DNA of 38,671 bases from Nitrosopumilus sp. LS_AOA (lineage in GTDB: Archaea; Thermoproteota; Nitrososphaeria; Nitrososphaerales; Nitrosopumilaceae). Under the pieces are notes generated by a model, which saw only the letters and a list, made by a program, of their open reading frames with translations, made no database searches and had not been told where the DNA came from. Each line of letters begins with the position of its first letter. Within the stretch, counting starts at the first letter, position 1. Location: the NCBI GenBank assembly GCA_001543015.1, contig LFLC01000056.1, positions 1 to 38,671 of the forward strand. The letters run 5' to 3'. Of the stretch, positions 7,044 to 16,443 are shown piece by piece. The position numbers and the translations under genes are program-made.

Positions 7044-7761
7044 AGAAATTGGTGCTGTTTTTTCTTTTCTGACCATCTTCCCTTCATCAAATTCAACCTT
7101 GGAAAATATTGCAAAATACATGTATATTTTTCCTATAGTTGGAATTGTAATTGGACTTTTAATTGGTTCATTTGGTTTTGGATTATCATTCTTTTTAGAT
7201 CCTTTGTTAGTAAGTTTGTTAGTAGTTTCATCTATTGCAATAATTACTGGAATTCATCATGCAGATGGACTAGCAGATTTTGCTGATGGTCTTATGGTAA
7301 AGGGTAGCAAGGATAAAAAAATTAAAGCAATGAAAGATCTTTCAACTGGTTCTGCAGGAATTGTAGGACTTGTTTTGTATCTTGTAGGGCTAATTATCAC
7401 AATTTCTTTAATCAATGGATTTGATTTGTTTAAAGCAATTTTGATTAGTGAAATTTTAGCAAAATTCTCAATGGTATTGATGGCAAGTTTAGGAAATTCT
7501 GCATCTTTAGGCTCAAATTCACCTTTTGTAAAAATTATGAAAGATAAGAAAAAACTTGGTGCTGCATTTGTAATCATGTTAATTCCAGTAATTATAATTG
7601 GTGAAACCACTGGATTAGTAATGTTGGGTGTAACTGTTACTTTAACCCTATTTCTTTTAGCTCTGTCTACTCGCAGTTTTGGTGGTATTACCGGTGATGT
7701 CCTTGGTGCTACAAATGAACTTAGTAGATTAGCTTCTTTGATGGTGTTTGTTTCGATATGA
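7036..7761 (+). CDS. cobS: Adenosylcobinamide-GDP ribazoletransferase (cobalamin synthase)
   Basis: CobS joins adenosylcobinamide-GDP to alpha-ribazole (phosphate), the last assembly step of cobalamin, in the membrane. The protein is 241 residues from ATG 7036. The frame is open back to 7006, but the inner Met begins the conserved start (GAVSFLTIFP-like), overlaps the cbiB stop by eight bases and fits the family. The metal-binding motif HHADGLADFADGLMV (about 76-90) is canonical, and TRSFGGITGDVLGATNEL (about 213-230) is the second conserved block. Five or six hydrophobic helices are present. It overlaps cobY by ATGA. Confidence 0.95.
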   Translation: MLKEIGAVFSFLTIFPSSNSTLENIAKYMYIFPIVGIVIGLLIGSFGFGLSFFLDPLLVSLLVVSSIAIITGIHHADGLADFADGLMVKGSKDKKIKAMKDLSTGSAGIVGLVLYLVGLIITISLINGFDLFKAILISEILAKFSMVLMASLGNSASLGSNSPFVKIMKDKKKLGAAFVIMLIPVIIIGETTGLVMLGVTVTLTLFLLALSTRSFGGITGDVLGATNELSRLASLMVFVSI

Positions 7762-8342
7762 TTGGACTTGTAATGGCTGGTGGAAAAGGCACTCGTATGA
7801 ATTTGGATGATGAAAAATTATTACTTGAATACAAAAAACCTATAATTTTACAAGTAGTTGACTCATTAAAAAATTCCAATTGTTTTTCAAAAATTATTGC
7901 AATTACTAGTTCAAATTCCCCTAAAACAAAAAAATTACTTCAAGAAAATGATATTGAAATTTTTGATACTCCTGGAATTGGGTATGTTGAAGATCTAAAT
8001 TTAATTCTTAAAACAATAGATGATGATGTTTTAGTTACTTCGGGGGATTTACCATTATTGGATAAAGACATCATAAAAAAAATTGTGCATCATTACAATC
8101 CTCAAAAAATTTGGACCAGCGTTCTTGTAACTAGTAAATTTTTAACATCCGTTGGAATCAAGTCTGAATATTTTGTAAATTTTTTAAATCAAAAATGTCA
8201 TTATTCTGGTATTTCTTTAGTAAATTCTACTAAAATAACTTCACTTGAAAATTTAGATGAAAATTATTTTATAATTGATGATAAAAGAATAGCATTTAAT
8301 CTAAATACAAAACAAGATTACGATTTACTCAGCACTACCTAA
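7758..8342 (+). CDS. cobY: Adenosylcobinamide-phosphate guanylyltransferase CobY
   Basis: Archaeal non-orthologous replacement of bacterial CobU/CobP, 194 residues, the usual length. It uses GTP to activate adenosylcobinamide phosphate as the GDP derivative for CobS. The nucleotidyltransferase signature is MAGGKGTRM near the N-terminus (6-14), followed by EKLLLEYKKP (19-28). A DLPLL block (about 97-101) is the metal-binding region. The position directly after cobS, with a four-base overlap, confirms the role. The last 18 bases overlap the 3' end of the convergent S27e gene. Confidence 0.93.
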   Translation: MIGLVMAGGKGTRMNLDDEKLLLEYKKPIILQVVDSLKNSNCFSKIIAITSSNSPKTKKLLQENDIEIFDTPGIGYVEDLNLILKTIDDDVLVTSGDLPLLDKDIIKKIVHHYNPQKIWTSVLVTSKFLTSVGIKSEYFVNFLNQKCHYSGISLVNSTKITSLENLDENYFIIDDKRIAFNLNTKQDYDLLSTT

Positions 8343-8522
8343 GATTTTACCATTTATTTTGGCTTTAGAACCTGTTGGTTCAGAAATGGTATTTCCACAT
8401 GAATTACATGCAATTTGTGTTGATGCATGTGAATAAATTATTTGTAGTTCACCACATTCGTCACAGTTAACTTTCTGAAATTTGCTTGATGGCTTTGGAA
8501 TTTCAATATGATCTTTTTTCAT
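8325..8522 (-). CDS. rps27e: Small ribosomal subunit protein S27e
   Basis: Zinc-ribbon ribosomal protein of the archaeal/eukaryotic small subunit, 65 residues. The four zinc ligands are visible as C-D-E-C (C20, C23) and C-N-S-C (C39, C42), with the usual spacing, in the context VNCDECGELQIIYSHAST. The gene overlaps L44e by ATGA, the standard archaeal L44e-S27e pair. Its 3' end overlaps convergent cobY by 18 bases. Confidence 0.95.
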   Translation of the reverse strand: MKKDHIEIPKPSSKFQKVNCDECGELQIIYSHASTQIACNSCGNTISEPTGSKAKINGKILGSAE

Positions 8523-8800
8523 GCTGCTATCAACTCAAATTTCTTAATTCTAACGCCCTTTTTATTGTATTTCTTTTTACATACAGTACATGTCATTATA
8601 GGAGTAACTTTTTTTGTAACTTTTGCTGGTTTTGCTAATTTAGGGAATTTTTGTCCACCGTATCCACGTTTACGTTCAGCATGTCTACGCTCACCTATTG
8701 CAGAACCACGTCTTTTCCCAGCTTTGTAAATGGAGACCTTTTGTTGAGTATGTGTTTTACATTTTGCACAATACTTTCTCATCATCTTGGGAATGTTCAT
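8519..8800 (-). CDS. rpl44e: Large ribosomal subunit protein L44e
   Basis: 93-residue basic zinc protein of the 50S subunit, near the E site. Ligands are C11-A-K-C14 and C72-T-V-C75 (CAKCKTHT and CTVCKKK). The central GERRHAERKRGYGGQKFPK block is diagnostic for L44e/L42. The start is ATG 8800; internal Met at residues 6 and 7 is possible, since many homologues begin near MRKYC. It is the first gene of the pair with S27e and is divergent from adenine deaminase, with about 70 bases between them. Confidence 0.95.
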   Translation of the reverse strand: MNIPKMMRKYCAKCKTHTQQKVSIYKAGKRRGSAIGERRHAERKRGYGGQKFPKLAKPAKVTKKVTPIMTCTVCKKKYNKKGVRIKKFELIAA

Positions 8801-8870
8801 ATCAACAAAACCTTCTCATCCGTAATTTAAGCATTGAATCTATAATAGGTGCAAAACCCAATTCAAGGGC

Positions 8871-10634
8871 GTGACTTTAAGCCTAGCCAATTCAATTTAT
8901 TCTTTGAATTCTGTAGCAATGGGTGACAAAAAAGCCGATCTAGTTTTAAAAAATTGCAATTTATTATCTGTCTATACTCGAGAAATCATTCCAAAAATTC
9001 AGATTGCAATAATTAATGATAGAATTGCATACGTTGGTCCTGATGCAAATCATACGATTGGCCCAAAAACTAAAGTCATTGATGTAAAGAACAAATATGT
9101 CAGTCCTGGTTTTGCTGATCCTCATTTACATATTGATCAATTTGTATTACCTTCTGAATTTGCTAAAAAGGCACTTCTTTGCGGAGTTACTTCTCTTTTT
9201 TCAGATCCAATAGATGTTGTAAGTGTAGCAGGTAACAAAGGTTTTCAAGAATTTCTTAAACTTGGAGAAAATTTACCAATTAGAATTTTTCAAGTAGTTC
9301 CAGGAGGTCTTCCAGTTGATGCAAAATTTAGTAATAGTAAATCCCTTACACTGTCACAAGAAAAAATTGCAGTTAAACATCCACATGTTCTTGGTTTAGG
9401 TGAAGTTTTTTCTTGGACTAAAGTAACTCTTCGTGAGCCTAAAACAATGAAATCTATTTCATCAATGTTGGAGTGTGATTGTATAATTAATGGACATACT
9501 GCTGGCGCAAGTGAAAAAAAACTTAATGCCTATGTTTCATCAGGTATTCTCTCATGTCATGAGCCTATCAATTTTGATCAAGTGTTAGAACGATTACGTC
9601 TTGGAATGTGGATAATGATTAGAGAAGGTTCTATTCGACGTGATTTGAATGAAATAATTCCACGTGTTTTATCTCATGGAACGTATCTTAATCGCTTGAT
9701 GTTTTGTTCTGATGGTCTTGATCCATTAGATATCACAAAATTTGGTCACATTGATCACTGTATTAGAGAATCAATTAGATGTGGTTTAGAACCAATAGAT
9801 GCTATTACCATAGCATCAAAAAATAATTTTGATTATTATAATATGGGAAAAGATCTTGGTGGAATTGCACCTGGAAAATTAGCAGATATTCTTATTTTTG
9901 ATGATTTGAAATCATTTAAACCAACCAAAGTATTTGTTGGTGGAAAACTCGTAATCTCAAATGGACGTTTTGTAATATCTATAAAGAAAAAACCAATACC
10001 TTCTTGGATTAAAAAAACTGTTAAACTAAAAAATTTCTCAAAAAATGATTTTCTAATTAAATCAAAAAAGAAAAATGTAGTTGCAAATACAATCTATATG
10101 GAATCTGAAATTATTACCAAGATTGGTTCATTTGAACTTCAAACAAAAGATGGACATGTTTCTGCTTCTCCAAATTCTGATGTATGGAAAGTTGCTGCTT
10201 TTGATAGAATTCATGGAACAAATAGACACTCTATTGGTTTTCTTGAAAACTTTGGAGCAGATATAGGTGCATTTGCATCCACTTGGAGTTTTCATGAAAA
10301 TGATTTGATAGTTATTGGTTCTAGTGATTCTGATATGGCAATTGCAACAAACCATTTAATTAAAAATCAAGGTGGACTTGTCGTGGTAAAATCTGGAAAA
10401 ATTCTGGCTTCTTTACCTTTGATTTTTGCAGGAATTGTTTCAACTGATTCTTTTGAGAAGGTCTCTTCAAATTTTGAAAAAGTAAATAACGTAATTGTAG
10501 ATTCAGGATGTAAATTCTCTAGACCTCATTTGATTCCCTTATTCTTACCTTTTTTGGCTTTACCTTCTGTTAGAATTCTTTCAGGTGGCATTGTTGATGT
10601 GAAAAAACGATGTTACATTCCACCGATCAACTAA
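8871..10634 (+). CDS. ade: Adenine deaminase
   Basis: Amidohydrolase-superfamily enzyme, 587 residues, that converts adenine to hypoxanthine and ammonia in purine salvage. Metal-site and family motifs are GFADPHLHID (80-89, H85 and H87), GEVFSW (177-182), INGHTAG (206-212, H209), SCHEP (228-232, H230) and CSDG (279-282, D281). The C-terminal adenine-deaminase domain carries DRIHGTNRHSIGF, RPHLIPLFLPFLALPSVR and GGIVDV. The GTG start at 8871 gives a short N-terminal extension before the beta-sandwich. The ammonia released would be useful to an ammonia oxidiser, but this is only a remark. It is followed by the thermosome gene, which has its own promoter. Confidence 0.95.
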   Translation: MTLSLANSIYSLNSVAMGDKKADLVLKNCNLLSVYTREIIPKIQIAIINDRIAYVGPDANHTIGPKTKVIDVKNKYVSPGFADPHLHIDQFVLPSEFAKKALLCGVTSLFSDPIDVVSVAGNKGFQEFLKLGENLPIRIFQVVPGGLPVDAKFSNSKSLTLSQEKIAVKHPHVLGLGEVFSWTKVTLREPKTMKSISSMLECDCIINGHTAGASEKKLNAYVSSGILSCHEPINFDQVLERLRLGMWIMIREGSIRRDLNEIIPRVLSHGTYLNRLMFCSDGLDPLDITKFGHIDHCIRESIRCGLEPIDAITIASKNNFDYYNMGKDLGGIAPGKLADILIFDDLKSFKPTKVFVGGKLVISNGRFVISIKKKPIPSWIKKTVKLKNFSKNDFLIKSKKKNVVANTIYMESEIITKIGSFELQTKDGHVSASPNSDVWKVAAFDRIHGTNRHSIGFLENFGADIGAFASTWSFHENDLIVIGSSDSDMAIATNHLIKNQGGLVVVKSGKILASLPLIFAGIVSTDSFEKVSSNFEKVNNVIVDSGCKFSRPHLIPLFLPFLALPSVRILSGGIVDVKKRCYIPPIN

Positions 10635-10639
10635 GTAAT

Positions 10640-10648
10640 GTTAAAAAG
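10640..10648 (+). promoter_or_regulatory. TATA-like box for the thermosome gene
   Basis: The stretch gttaaaaag is centred about 35 nt upstream of ATG 10679, between the adenine deaminase stop and the thermosome start. The spacing allows a short leader. Confidence 0.4.
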
Positions 10649-10678
10649 GGGGATTCATGGAATGCAATCTGAATCTAG

Positions 10679-12301
10679 ATGGCATCAATTCAACAAGGAC
10701 CAAATGGACCTGTTTTAGTTCTCAAAGAGAGCGCATTACAGCAAAAAGGTAAGGATGCTCAACAAAATAATATTGCAGCCGCAAAATTAGTTGCTGATTT
10801 AGTTAAAAGTAGTCTTGGACCACGTGGTCTTGATAAAATGTTAGTTGATTCTTTAGGTGATGTTACTATAACAAATGATGGTGCAACAATTCTAAAAGAA
10901 ATTGATGTTCAACATCCTGCAGCAAAAATGATCGTTGAAATTTCTAAAACTGTAGATAATGAAGTCGGTGATGGTACAACCTCATCTGTTGTATTTGGTG
11001 GAACATTATTGGCAAGGGCAGAAGATCTTCTCAAAAAAGATGTTCATTCTTCAATTATTGTTGATGGCTTTCAAGCAGCTGCTGAAAAAACCCTTGAAAT
11101 TTATTCAGAATTATCAAAGAAAATCAAGCCTGATGATAGAGAATCACTTCTTAAAATTGCTAAAACTAGTATGCAATCAAAATTAATTTCTGAAGATAGT
11201 GGTATTTTATCAAAAATTGTAGTTGATGCAGTTTTAGGCATTGCAATAAAGAAAGGTGATGATTATACAGTTGATCTTGAAAACCTTAAAGTTGAAAAGA
11301 AAACTGGAGGTTCAATTCAAGATACACAAATCATTAAAGGAATTGTTTTAGATAAAGAAATTGTTCACAGTGGAATGCCTACAAAAATTGAAAATGCCAA
11401 AATTGCACTAGTAAATTCAGCATTAGAAATTGAAAAAACTGAAATGAGTGCAGAAATTAAAATTACTGATCCTACTCAAATGCAGATGTTCTTAGAAGAA
11501 GAAAATAGAATGCTAAAGACAATGGTTGATAAATTACATGATATAGGAACTAATGTTTTAATTTGTCAAAAAGGAATTGATGACATTTCACAACACTATC
11601 TTGCAAAACATGGAATTATGGCAGTACGTCGTGTAAAAGAAAGTGATATGATTAAACTTGCAAAAGCTACTGGTGGACGTGTAATTAGTAACTTGGATGA
11701 TTTAACTGAAAAAGATCTGGGTGCAGCAGATTTAGCTCAACAAAAGAAAGTTGAATCTGATAAATGGGTATTCATTGAAGGTTGTAAACATCCACAATCT
11801 GTTACAATGTTAATTCGTGGTGGTTCTCAAAGAGTAATTGATGAGGTTGATCGCTCTATTCATGACGCTTTAATGGTAGTAAAAGACGTAATTGAAAAAC
11901 CAGAAATAGTTGCAGGTGGTGGTGCCCCAGAAGCATTTGCAGCCTCACAACTAAAAGATTGGGCTGATAATTTTGATGGACGAGAACAACTTGCAATTAA
12001 AAAATATGCTGAAGCATTAGAAATTATTCCATTAACCATTGCAGAAAATGCAGGAATGGATCCAATTGATACAATGGCTACTCTAAGAGCAAAACAAAAT
12101 CAAGGTCTAAAATGGACTGGTATTGATGCTAGAAACACAAAGATTGCTGATATGTTAGCTATTGATGTTGTAGAACCAATTGTAGTCAAAGAACAAATTA
12201 TAAAATCTGCAACAGAAGCCGCATGTATGATTCTGAGAATCGATGATGTAATTGCTATATCTGGCGCCCCTGGTGGCGGTGGTATGCCCCCAATGGGATA
12301 G
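10679..12301 (+). CDS. ths: Thermosome subunit (group II chaperonin)
   Basis: Cytosolic ATP-driven folding chaperonin of the TCP-1/Cpn60 type, 540 residues. Equatorial-domain ATP motifs are [10 protein letters not shown] (46-55), NDGATILKE (66-74) and GDGTTSSVV (97-105). [11 protein letters not shown] (near 413) and the C-terminal GGGGMPPMG tail are standard. The apical domain (about 210-370) is complete. Archaeal genomes often have two or three paralogues (alpha, beta, gamma); only one is in this window, so I give no subunit letter. Confidence 0.97.
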   Translation: MASIQQGPNGPVLVLKESALQQKGKDAQQNNIAAAKLVADLVKSSLGPRGLDKMLVDSLGDVTITNDGATILKEIDVQHPAAKMIVEISKTVDNEVGDGTTSSVVFGGTLLARAEDLLKKDVHSSIIVDGFQAAAEKTLEIYSELSKKIKPDDRESLLKIAKTSMQSKLISEDSGILSKIVVDAVLGIAIKKGDDYTVDLENLKVEKKTGGSIQDTQIIKGIVLDKEIVHSGMPTKIENAKIALVNSALEIEKTEMSAEIKITDPTQMQMFLEEENRMLKTMVDKLHDIGTNVLICQKGIDDISQHYLAKHGIMAVRRVKESDMIKLAKATGGRVISNLDDLTEKDLGAADLAQQKKVESDKWVFIEGCKHPQSVTMLIRGGSQRVIDEVDRSIHDALMVVKDVIEKPEIVAGGGAPEAFAASQLKDWADNFDGREQLAIKKYAEALEIIPLTIAENAGMDPIDTMATLRAKQNQGLKWTGIDARNTKIADMLAIDVVEPIVVKEQIIKSATEAACMILRIDDVIAISGAPGGGGMPPMG

Positions 12302-12334
12302 TTAAAACTTAAGCATTCAAATTTTCATAAATTA

Positions 12335-13204
12335 TTGTTGTATAATCTTGGTGTAGATTTAGGTGGAACTAAAACAGAAGCTATTCTACTTGATGAACAT
12401 CAAAATGTAATAGATAGAAAAAGAATTCAAACACCACAATTTGATTATAGTGAAATTATTAATTCAATTTCATCTTTAGTTTTAGAAATTTCAAAAGACA
12501 TTGATGATTTTTCTTTAGGTGTTTGTACTCCTGGTGCAATTTCAAAACAAACTGGATTCATTAAAAATAGTAATACTCAATGTCTGATTGGAAAACCTTT
12601 CAAAGAAGATCTAGAAAAAAAATTAGGGAAAAAAATTTCTATAGAAAATGATGCTAATTGTTTTACAATGGCTGAATCATTAATGGGTGCTGCTAAAGAA
12701 TTTGGATTAGTTTTTGGGGTGATAATGGGAACTGGAATAGGTGGTGGAATTGTAATTGATGGAAAACTCCATTCTGGTAGAACTAACATTGGTGGTGAAT
12801 GGGGACATCATACTTTACATCGTAATGGAAATCCATGTTATTGTGGTAAAACTGGGTGTGTTGAGACCTATATCAGTGGCCCTTCGCTGGAAAAACAATG
12901 GTTGAAATTAACTGGAAAATCTCAAAATCTTCCTAAAATTCTTTCAAACATTAATGATGAGATGGGTAAAAAATGGAAATATGAATTTCTAGAAAATTTT
13001 GGATATGGCCTTGCTAATGTAATTGATATCTTAGATCCTGATGTGATAGTTCTTGGTGGAGGACTTTCAAATATTGATTTTTTGTATTCTGAAGGTAAAG
13101 AATCTGTATATGAAAAAGTTTTTTCAGATTTAGTTGAAACACCAATTATTAAAAACAAACTTGGTGATTCTGCAGGAGTATATGGTGCAGCACTTCTTAC
13201 ATAA
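12335..13204 (+). CDS. ROK-family sugar kinase
   Basis: 289 residues, TTG start at 12335 (or the adjacent TTG 12338). The ROK phosphate loop is DLGGTKTEA (8-16). The catalytic Asp lies in ENDANCF (about 108-114), the second phosphate motif is MGTGIGGGIVIDG (about 130-142), and the zinc/signature segment is GEWGHHTLHRNGNPCYCGKTGC (near 153-174). Members phosphorylate glucose, fructose, N-acetylglucosamine or N-acetylmannosamine; NagK and Mak are the closest in motif style. The substrate cannot be assigned. It follows the thermosome by 33 bases, and its 3' end abuts the convergent DUF2024 gene with no spacer. Confidence 0.9.
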   Translation: MLYNLGVDLGGTKTEAILLDEHQNVIDRKRIQTPQFDYSEIINSISSLVLEISKDIDDFSLGVCTPGAISKQTGFIKNSNTQCLIGKPFKEDLEKKLGKKISIENDANCFTMAESLMGAAKEFGLVFGVIMGTGIGGGIVIDGKLHSGRTNIGGEWGHHTLHRNGNPCYCGKTGCVETYISGPSLEKQWLKLTGKSQNLPKILSNINDEMGKKWKYEFLENFGYGLANVIDILDPDVIVLGGGLSNIDFLYSEGKESVYEKVFSDLVETPIIKNKLGDSAGVYGAALLT

Positions 13205-13465
13205 CTATTGAGGACATCCATCCATTTTTGAGATAAAATAACCATTAGTCATTATTTCAATCTCTACATCTTCTGAAACTGATTGCGTGTGGCAGAATTT
13301 ACATTCCTCTGTTGTAATTTTTGCAGAATCCTCATTGATAATTTTTAACCATTCTTTTGCAAAAGATATTGCTTTTTCTGTATTGTTGATATCCGTAATT
13401 ACATCAAAATGAATGGTATGTCCATCTTTTGCTTTAACATATGTATCAAATACATGAAAATTCAT
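13205..13465 (-). CDS. DUF2024 family protein
   Basis: 86-residue protein that I recognise as DUF2024 from the N-terminal HVFDTYVKAKDGHTIHFDV (4-22) and the ECKFCH segment (54-59). The function of the family is unknown. The Cys-x2-Cys-His could bind a metal or be redox active. ATG 13465 is supported by a TATA-like box on minus at 13489-13496 (AATAAATA), about 28 nt upstream, so it appears to have its own transcript, separate from guaA upstream on the same strand. Confidence 0.85.
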   Translation of the reverse strand: MNFHVFDTYVKAKDGHTIHFDVITDINNTEKAISFAKEWLKIINEDSAKITTEECKFCHTQSVSEDVEIEIMTNGYFISKMDGCPQ

Positions 13466-13488
13466 ACTATTAACAAAGTATTGAGAAT

Positions 13489-13496
13489 ATTTATTT
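13489..13496 (-). promoter_or_regulatory. TATA-like box for the DUF2024 gene
   Basis: AATAAATA on the minus strand is about 28 nt before ATG 13465, in the 73-base gap between the DUF2024 gene and guaA. Confidence 0.4.
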
Positions 13497-13538
13497 TTTA
13501 AAATTTAATGACAAATTATTTCAAATAACAATTCATTA

Positions 13539-15062
13539 CTATTGCGGTTCAATTGTAGCTGGAGGTTTACTTGAAATGGTGTAAGTTACCCATGTAACAT
13601 CCTCAATCTCATTTGTAATTCTATTACTCATTTTTTCTAATAACCCATGTGGTAATCTAGTCCAATCTGCAGTCATTGCATCAATTGAATCCACAACTCT
13701 TATCATGACTATATTTCCATATCTTCGCTCATCTCCAACTACGCCTACTGCTTTATCATCCCCTACAGCAGCATATGCTTGCCATACTTTACCATACAAA
13801 CCAGCCTCGATTAATTCTTCTTCAACAATTTTACTTGCTATTTTGGAAATTTGCAGTTTGGTTGGTGTGACTTCACCAATTATTCTGACTGCTAGACCTG
13901 GTCCTGGAAATGGATGTCTCATGAAAAGTTTTTCTGGAACTTTAAGAATTTCTGCAATTTTTCTTACTTCATCTTTGTAAAGCTCCCTTAATGGTTCTAA
14001 AATTTCCAAGTTTAACCAATCAGGTAATCCTCCAACATTATGATGTGATTTTATAACAGCTGCTGGACCCTTTGAAACTCCACTTTCAATAACATCTGGA
14101 TATAGAGTACCTTGAGCTAACCATTTGAAAGGCCCATTTTTTTCAGCAAATTCAGTAAAAACAGTAACAAATTCTTCACCTATGATCATTCTCTTCTTTT
14201 CTGGATCTTCTACCCCCTTGAGTTTTCCTAAAAATTTGTCAGACGCATCAACTAATGTAAAATTAACATCAAAATTATTTTTAAACATCTCTTCAACTTC
14301 TATTTCTTCATCTAATCTTAGCAAACCATTATTTACAAAAACACACTTGAGTCTATCTCCTATTGCTTTGTGAATAAGTAATGCTACAACAGTTGAATCA
14401 ATTCCTCCACTAACACCACATAGTACATTTCCTTCAATTTTTGAAATTTTTTCTACAGCTGTATCTATGAATCCCTCCATATTCCAATCTTGTTTTGCTT
14501 GACATACTTTTAATACAAAATTTTTTAGAATTTCAGTTCCTTGTTCTGTGTGAACTACTTCGGGATGAAATTGTATTCCATATACTGATTTCTCTTCTGA
14601 TGCAATTGCAGCAGCTTTTGCACCTTCTGTGTGTCCAATTATTTGAAATCCTGGTGGAATTTCTTCTGCTTCATCTCCATGACTCATCCAGGCTCGAATT
14701 GATTCCCCTACATCACTTAGAAGATCATTATCTCTATCAATTGTTAGTAAAGATGAGCCATATTCTTTATTTGCTCTTTTTACTTTACCACCGTATTTGT
14801 TTACAATTAATTGATGTCCATAACAAATTCCTAGTAATGGTAAATTCATCTCAAAAATTTTATCATCTGGAACTGGAGCATCTGAATTATAAACACTTGA
14901 CGGCCCTCCTGAAAAAATTATTCCTTTTGGATTTATTTTTTGTAATTCTTCAAAACTAATATCAAAAGGAACAAGTTCTGCATAAACAGAAAATTCCCTT
15001 ATTCTTCTACAAATTAAATGACTATACTGTGATCCAAAATCTAAAACTACGATTTTATCCAT
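13539..15062 (-). CDS. guaA: GMP synthase (glutamine-hydrolysing)
   Basis: Converts XMP to GMP with ATP and glutamine. It is one polypeptide of 507 residues from ATG 15062, with GATase (1 to about 185) and synthetase (about 200-507) domains fused. Many euryarchaea split these into two genes. Seen are DFGSQYSHLICRR (7-19), the nucleophile Cys in LGICYGHQL (about 76-84), the HPE of QFHPEV, the PP-loop GVSGGIDSTV (about 218-227), HPFPGPGLAVR and the C-terminal DWTRLPH and KPPATIEPQ. The frame extends to 15086, but the inner Met gives the normal N-terminus and a clean four-base gap after the upstream gene. The C-terminal E-W-E of bacterial GMPS is here IEPQ. It acts downstream of IMP dehydrogenase at 17341. 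Confidence 0.96.
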   Translation of the reverse strand: MDKIVVLDFGSQYSHLICRRIREFSVYAELVPFDISFEELQKINPKGIIFSGGPSSVYNSDAPVPDDKIFEMNLPLLGICYGHQLIVNKYGGKVKRANKEYGSSLLTIDRDNDLLSDVGESIRAWMSHGDEAEEIPPGFQIIGHTEGAKAAAIASEEKSVYGIQFHPEVVHTEQGTEILKNFVLKVCQAKQDWNMEGFIDTAVEKISKIEGNVLCGVSGGIDSTVVALLIHKAIGDRLKCVFVNNGLLRLDEEIEVEEMFKNNFDVNFTLVDASDKFLGKLKGVEDPEKKRMIIGEEFVTVFTEFAEKNGPFKWLAQGTLYPDVIESGVSKGPAAVIKSHHNVGGLPDWLNLEILEPLRELYKDEVRKIAEILKVPEKLFMRHPFPGPGLAVRIIGEVTPTKLQISKIASKIVEEELIEAGLYGKVWQAYAAVGDDKAVGVVGDERRYGNIVMIRVVDSIDAMTADWTRLPHGLLEKMSNRITNEIEDVTWVTYTISSKPPATIEPQ

Positions 15063-15066
15063 ACTA

Positions 15067-15639
15067 TCACTTGTTAATATTTTCAAGCATTCGGGTTAAT
15101 GACCATCCTGCTGTACTGATTAATTCATTGACTCTTTCTTTTTGTCTATAATTTTTAATAATTATCTCTCTAATGTCTGAACCATTTTTGTTAATAATAT
15201 AATCAATGATTGATTCTTTCTGAATTTTTCCGTTTTCAACTGCTGCAATATCTTTCTTTTTCATTTCACCAATTATTCTATCTATGAAAAATGATTTGAA
15301 TGGCGGTGTATCTGCACTGATTTCAATTTCATTATCTAAAACTATGGACACTTGTTCTGGAGTGATGTATGCATTTGCAATTATTTTACCGTCATTTCCT
15401 CTTTTAATTGGAATTGAACTCTCTTCAGATTTGTTAACAATTTCAGAATTTTTTTGTTTTTCTACTATTTTTGTTCCTAGTTGTGAAGCTTTTGTAAAAC
15501 TTGAATCTTTTAAGAACGAATCTACAACTATGACATTTTTTTCAAGCATTTCCATAGATTCTTGATGCCTATCAATTTGTTCAATCAAACTTTCCCTCAA
15601 AGCAACGATATCTTTTACTTGCTCCTCTGAGAATTTCAT
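15067..15639 (-). CDS. Hypothetical protein co-transcribed with guaA
   Basis: 190 residues; I do not recognise the family. Residues 1-45 are a charged helix likely to form coiled coil (LRESLIEQIDRHQESMEMLEK region), followed by a short linker (about 55-80). A mixed domain (about 80-185) holds ISADTPPFKSFFIDRIIGEMK and ends with EKERVNELISTAGWSLTRML-like helices. There is no Cys, signal or membrane segment. The gene ends four bases before guaA and has a TATA-like box on minus at 15661-15670, so the two probably form one transcript. A link to nucleotide metabolism is only guilt by association. Confidence 0.75.
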   Translation of the reverse strand: MKFSEEQVKDIVALRESLIEQIDRHQESMEMLEKNVIVVDSFLKDSSFTKASQLGTKIVEKQKNSEIVNKSEESSIPIKRGNDGKIIANAYITPEQVSIVLDNEIEISADTPPFKSFFIDRIIGEMKKKDIAAVENGKIQKESIIDYIINKNGSDIREIIIKNYRQKERVNELISTAGWSLTRMLENINK

Positions 15640-15660
15640 AATTTGATAAATGTATGATGT

Positions 15661-15670
15661 GTATTAAATG
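15661..15670 (-). promoter_or_regulatory. TATA-like box for the hypothetical-guaA transcript
   Basis: CATTTAATAC on the minus strand is about 27 nt before ATG 15639, inside the 35-base gap after the MptE-like gene. Confidence 0.4.
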
Positions 15671-15674
15671 CATT

Positions 15675-16409
15675 CTAGGTAATTATGTTATCCACATTTT
15701 TGTATGATATTTTTTTAAATCCTTTTATCGGCTTTGAAGTTGTAAATAATTCTGATTTTGTTATAGTTGATAGCCATTCTAAAAGTGATTCTCCTTTTTG
15801 TAATTTCATTAATTTAATTTTCCTTTCTGATTTTTTTGTATTTGAATACTTTCCAATTTTTTCTCCAAAATCCATTCCAAATAAAATAATTTTTTTTGCA
15901 CCAAAATGATTTGCTAAAAAAACTCCTCTATCCCCATCAGTGAATCCACCAAAATTTTGTATTTTATTAAAAGGATTTGACTGAGTTGTCCCAATACATT
16001 TTTTAAATTTTTTTACAAATTCTAATTTTTCTATATTATCTCCATGTGCATGTACAATGAAAATTGATTTTCTTCCAATTTTTTTAAGAGTATCTTCATC
16101 TCCATCCAAATCAGTAATTACAATATCTGGAATGATTCCATTCTCAACAAGAGGTTTCACTGAACTATCTGCTGCAATTTTTATTATTTTCTTAAAATTT
16201 TTCAATATTGGAATTGCAGTTGATAACGATGGACCTGAACCAATAACAAAAACTGTTTTATTTTTAACCAAACTGATAATTTTTTCATTAATATTTGATT
16301 TTTTTATAATAGAGTTTAAGATAACAGCTGATTCTTTATCTTTTTTTTCACTATAGTTGAATTCTTTAATAATATCTGAATACCTCTTTTTCCAACCTGA
16401 AATCATCAT
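15675..16409 (-). CDS. MptE-like 6-hydroxymethylpterin diphosphokinase (DUF115)
   Basis: Protein of 244 residues from ATG 16409. The DUF115/MptE family activates 6-hydroxymethyl-7,8-dihydropterin as its diphosphate, the archaeal replacement of bacterial FolK. Signatures are FVIGSGPSLS, KIAADSSVKPLVENGIIPDI, the acidic motif VITDLDGD, FIVHAHGDN, and GFTDGDRGVFLA, which carry the metal and nucleotide ligands of the family. The frame is open to a TTG at 16418, but tandem ATGs at 16409 and 16406 are better. It is divergent from dihydropteroate synthase, the next enzyme in the pathway, with only 34 bases between start codons, so the pair is functionally coherent. Confidence 0.85.
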   Translation of the reverse strand: MMISGWKKRYSDIIKEFNYSEKKDKESAVILNSIIKKSNINEKIISLVKNKTVFVIGSGPSLSTAIPILKNFKKIIKIAADSSVKPLVENGIIPDIVITDLDGDEDTLKKIGRKSIFIVHAHGDNIEKLEFVKKFKKCIGTTQSNPFNKIQNFGGFTDGDRGVFLANHFGAKKIILFGMDFGEKIGKYSNTKKSERKIKLMKLQKGESLLEWLSTITKSELFTTSKPIKGFKKISYKNVDNIIT

Positions 16410-16443
16410 ATCACTCAAATTGTATTAGTTTTTGATAAACCAT

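Noticed and set aside
14495-14959. 154-codon plus-strand frame opposite guaA
   Set aside because: Leucine- and histidine-rich shadow of the guaA coding strand, with no family resemblance; guaA is fully explained.
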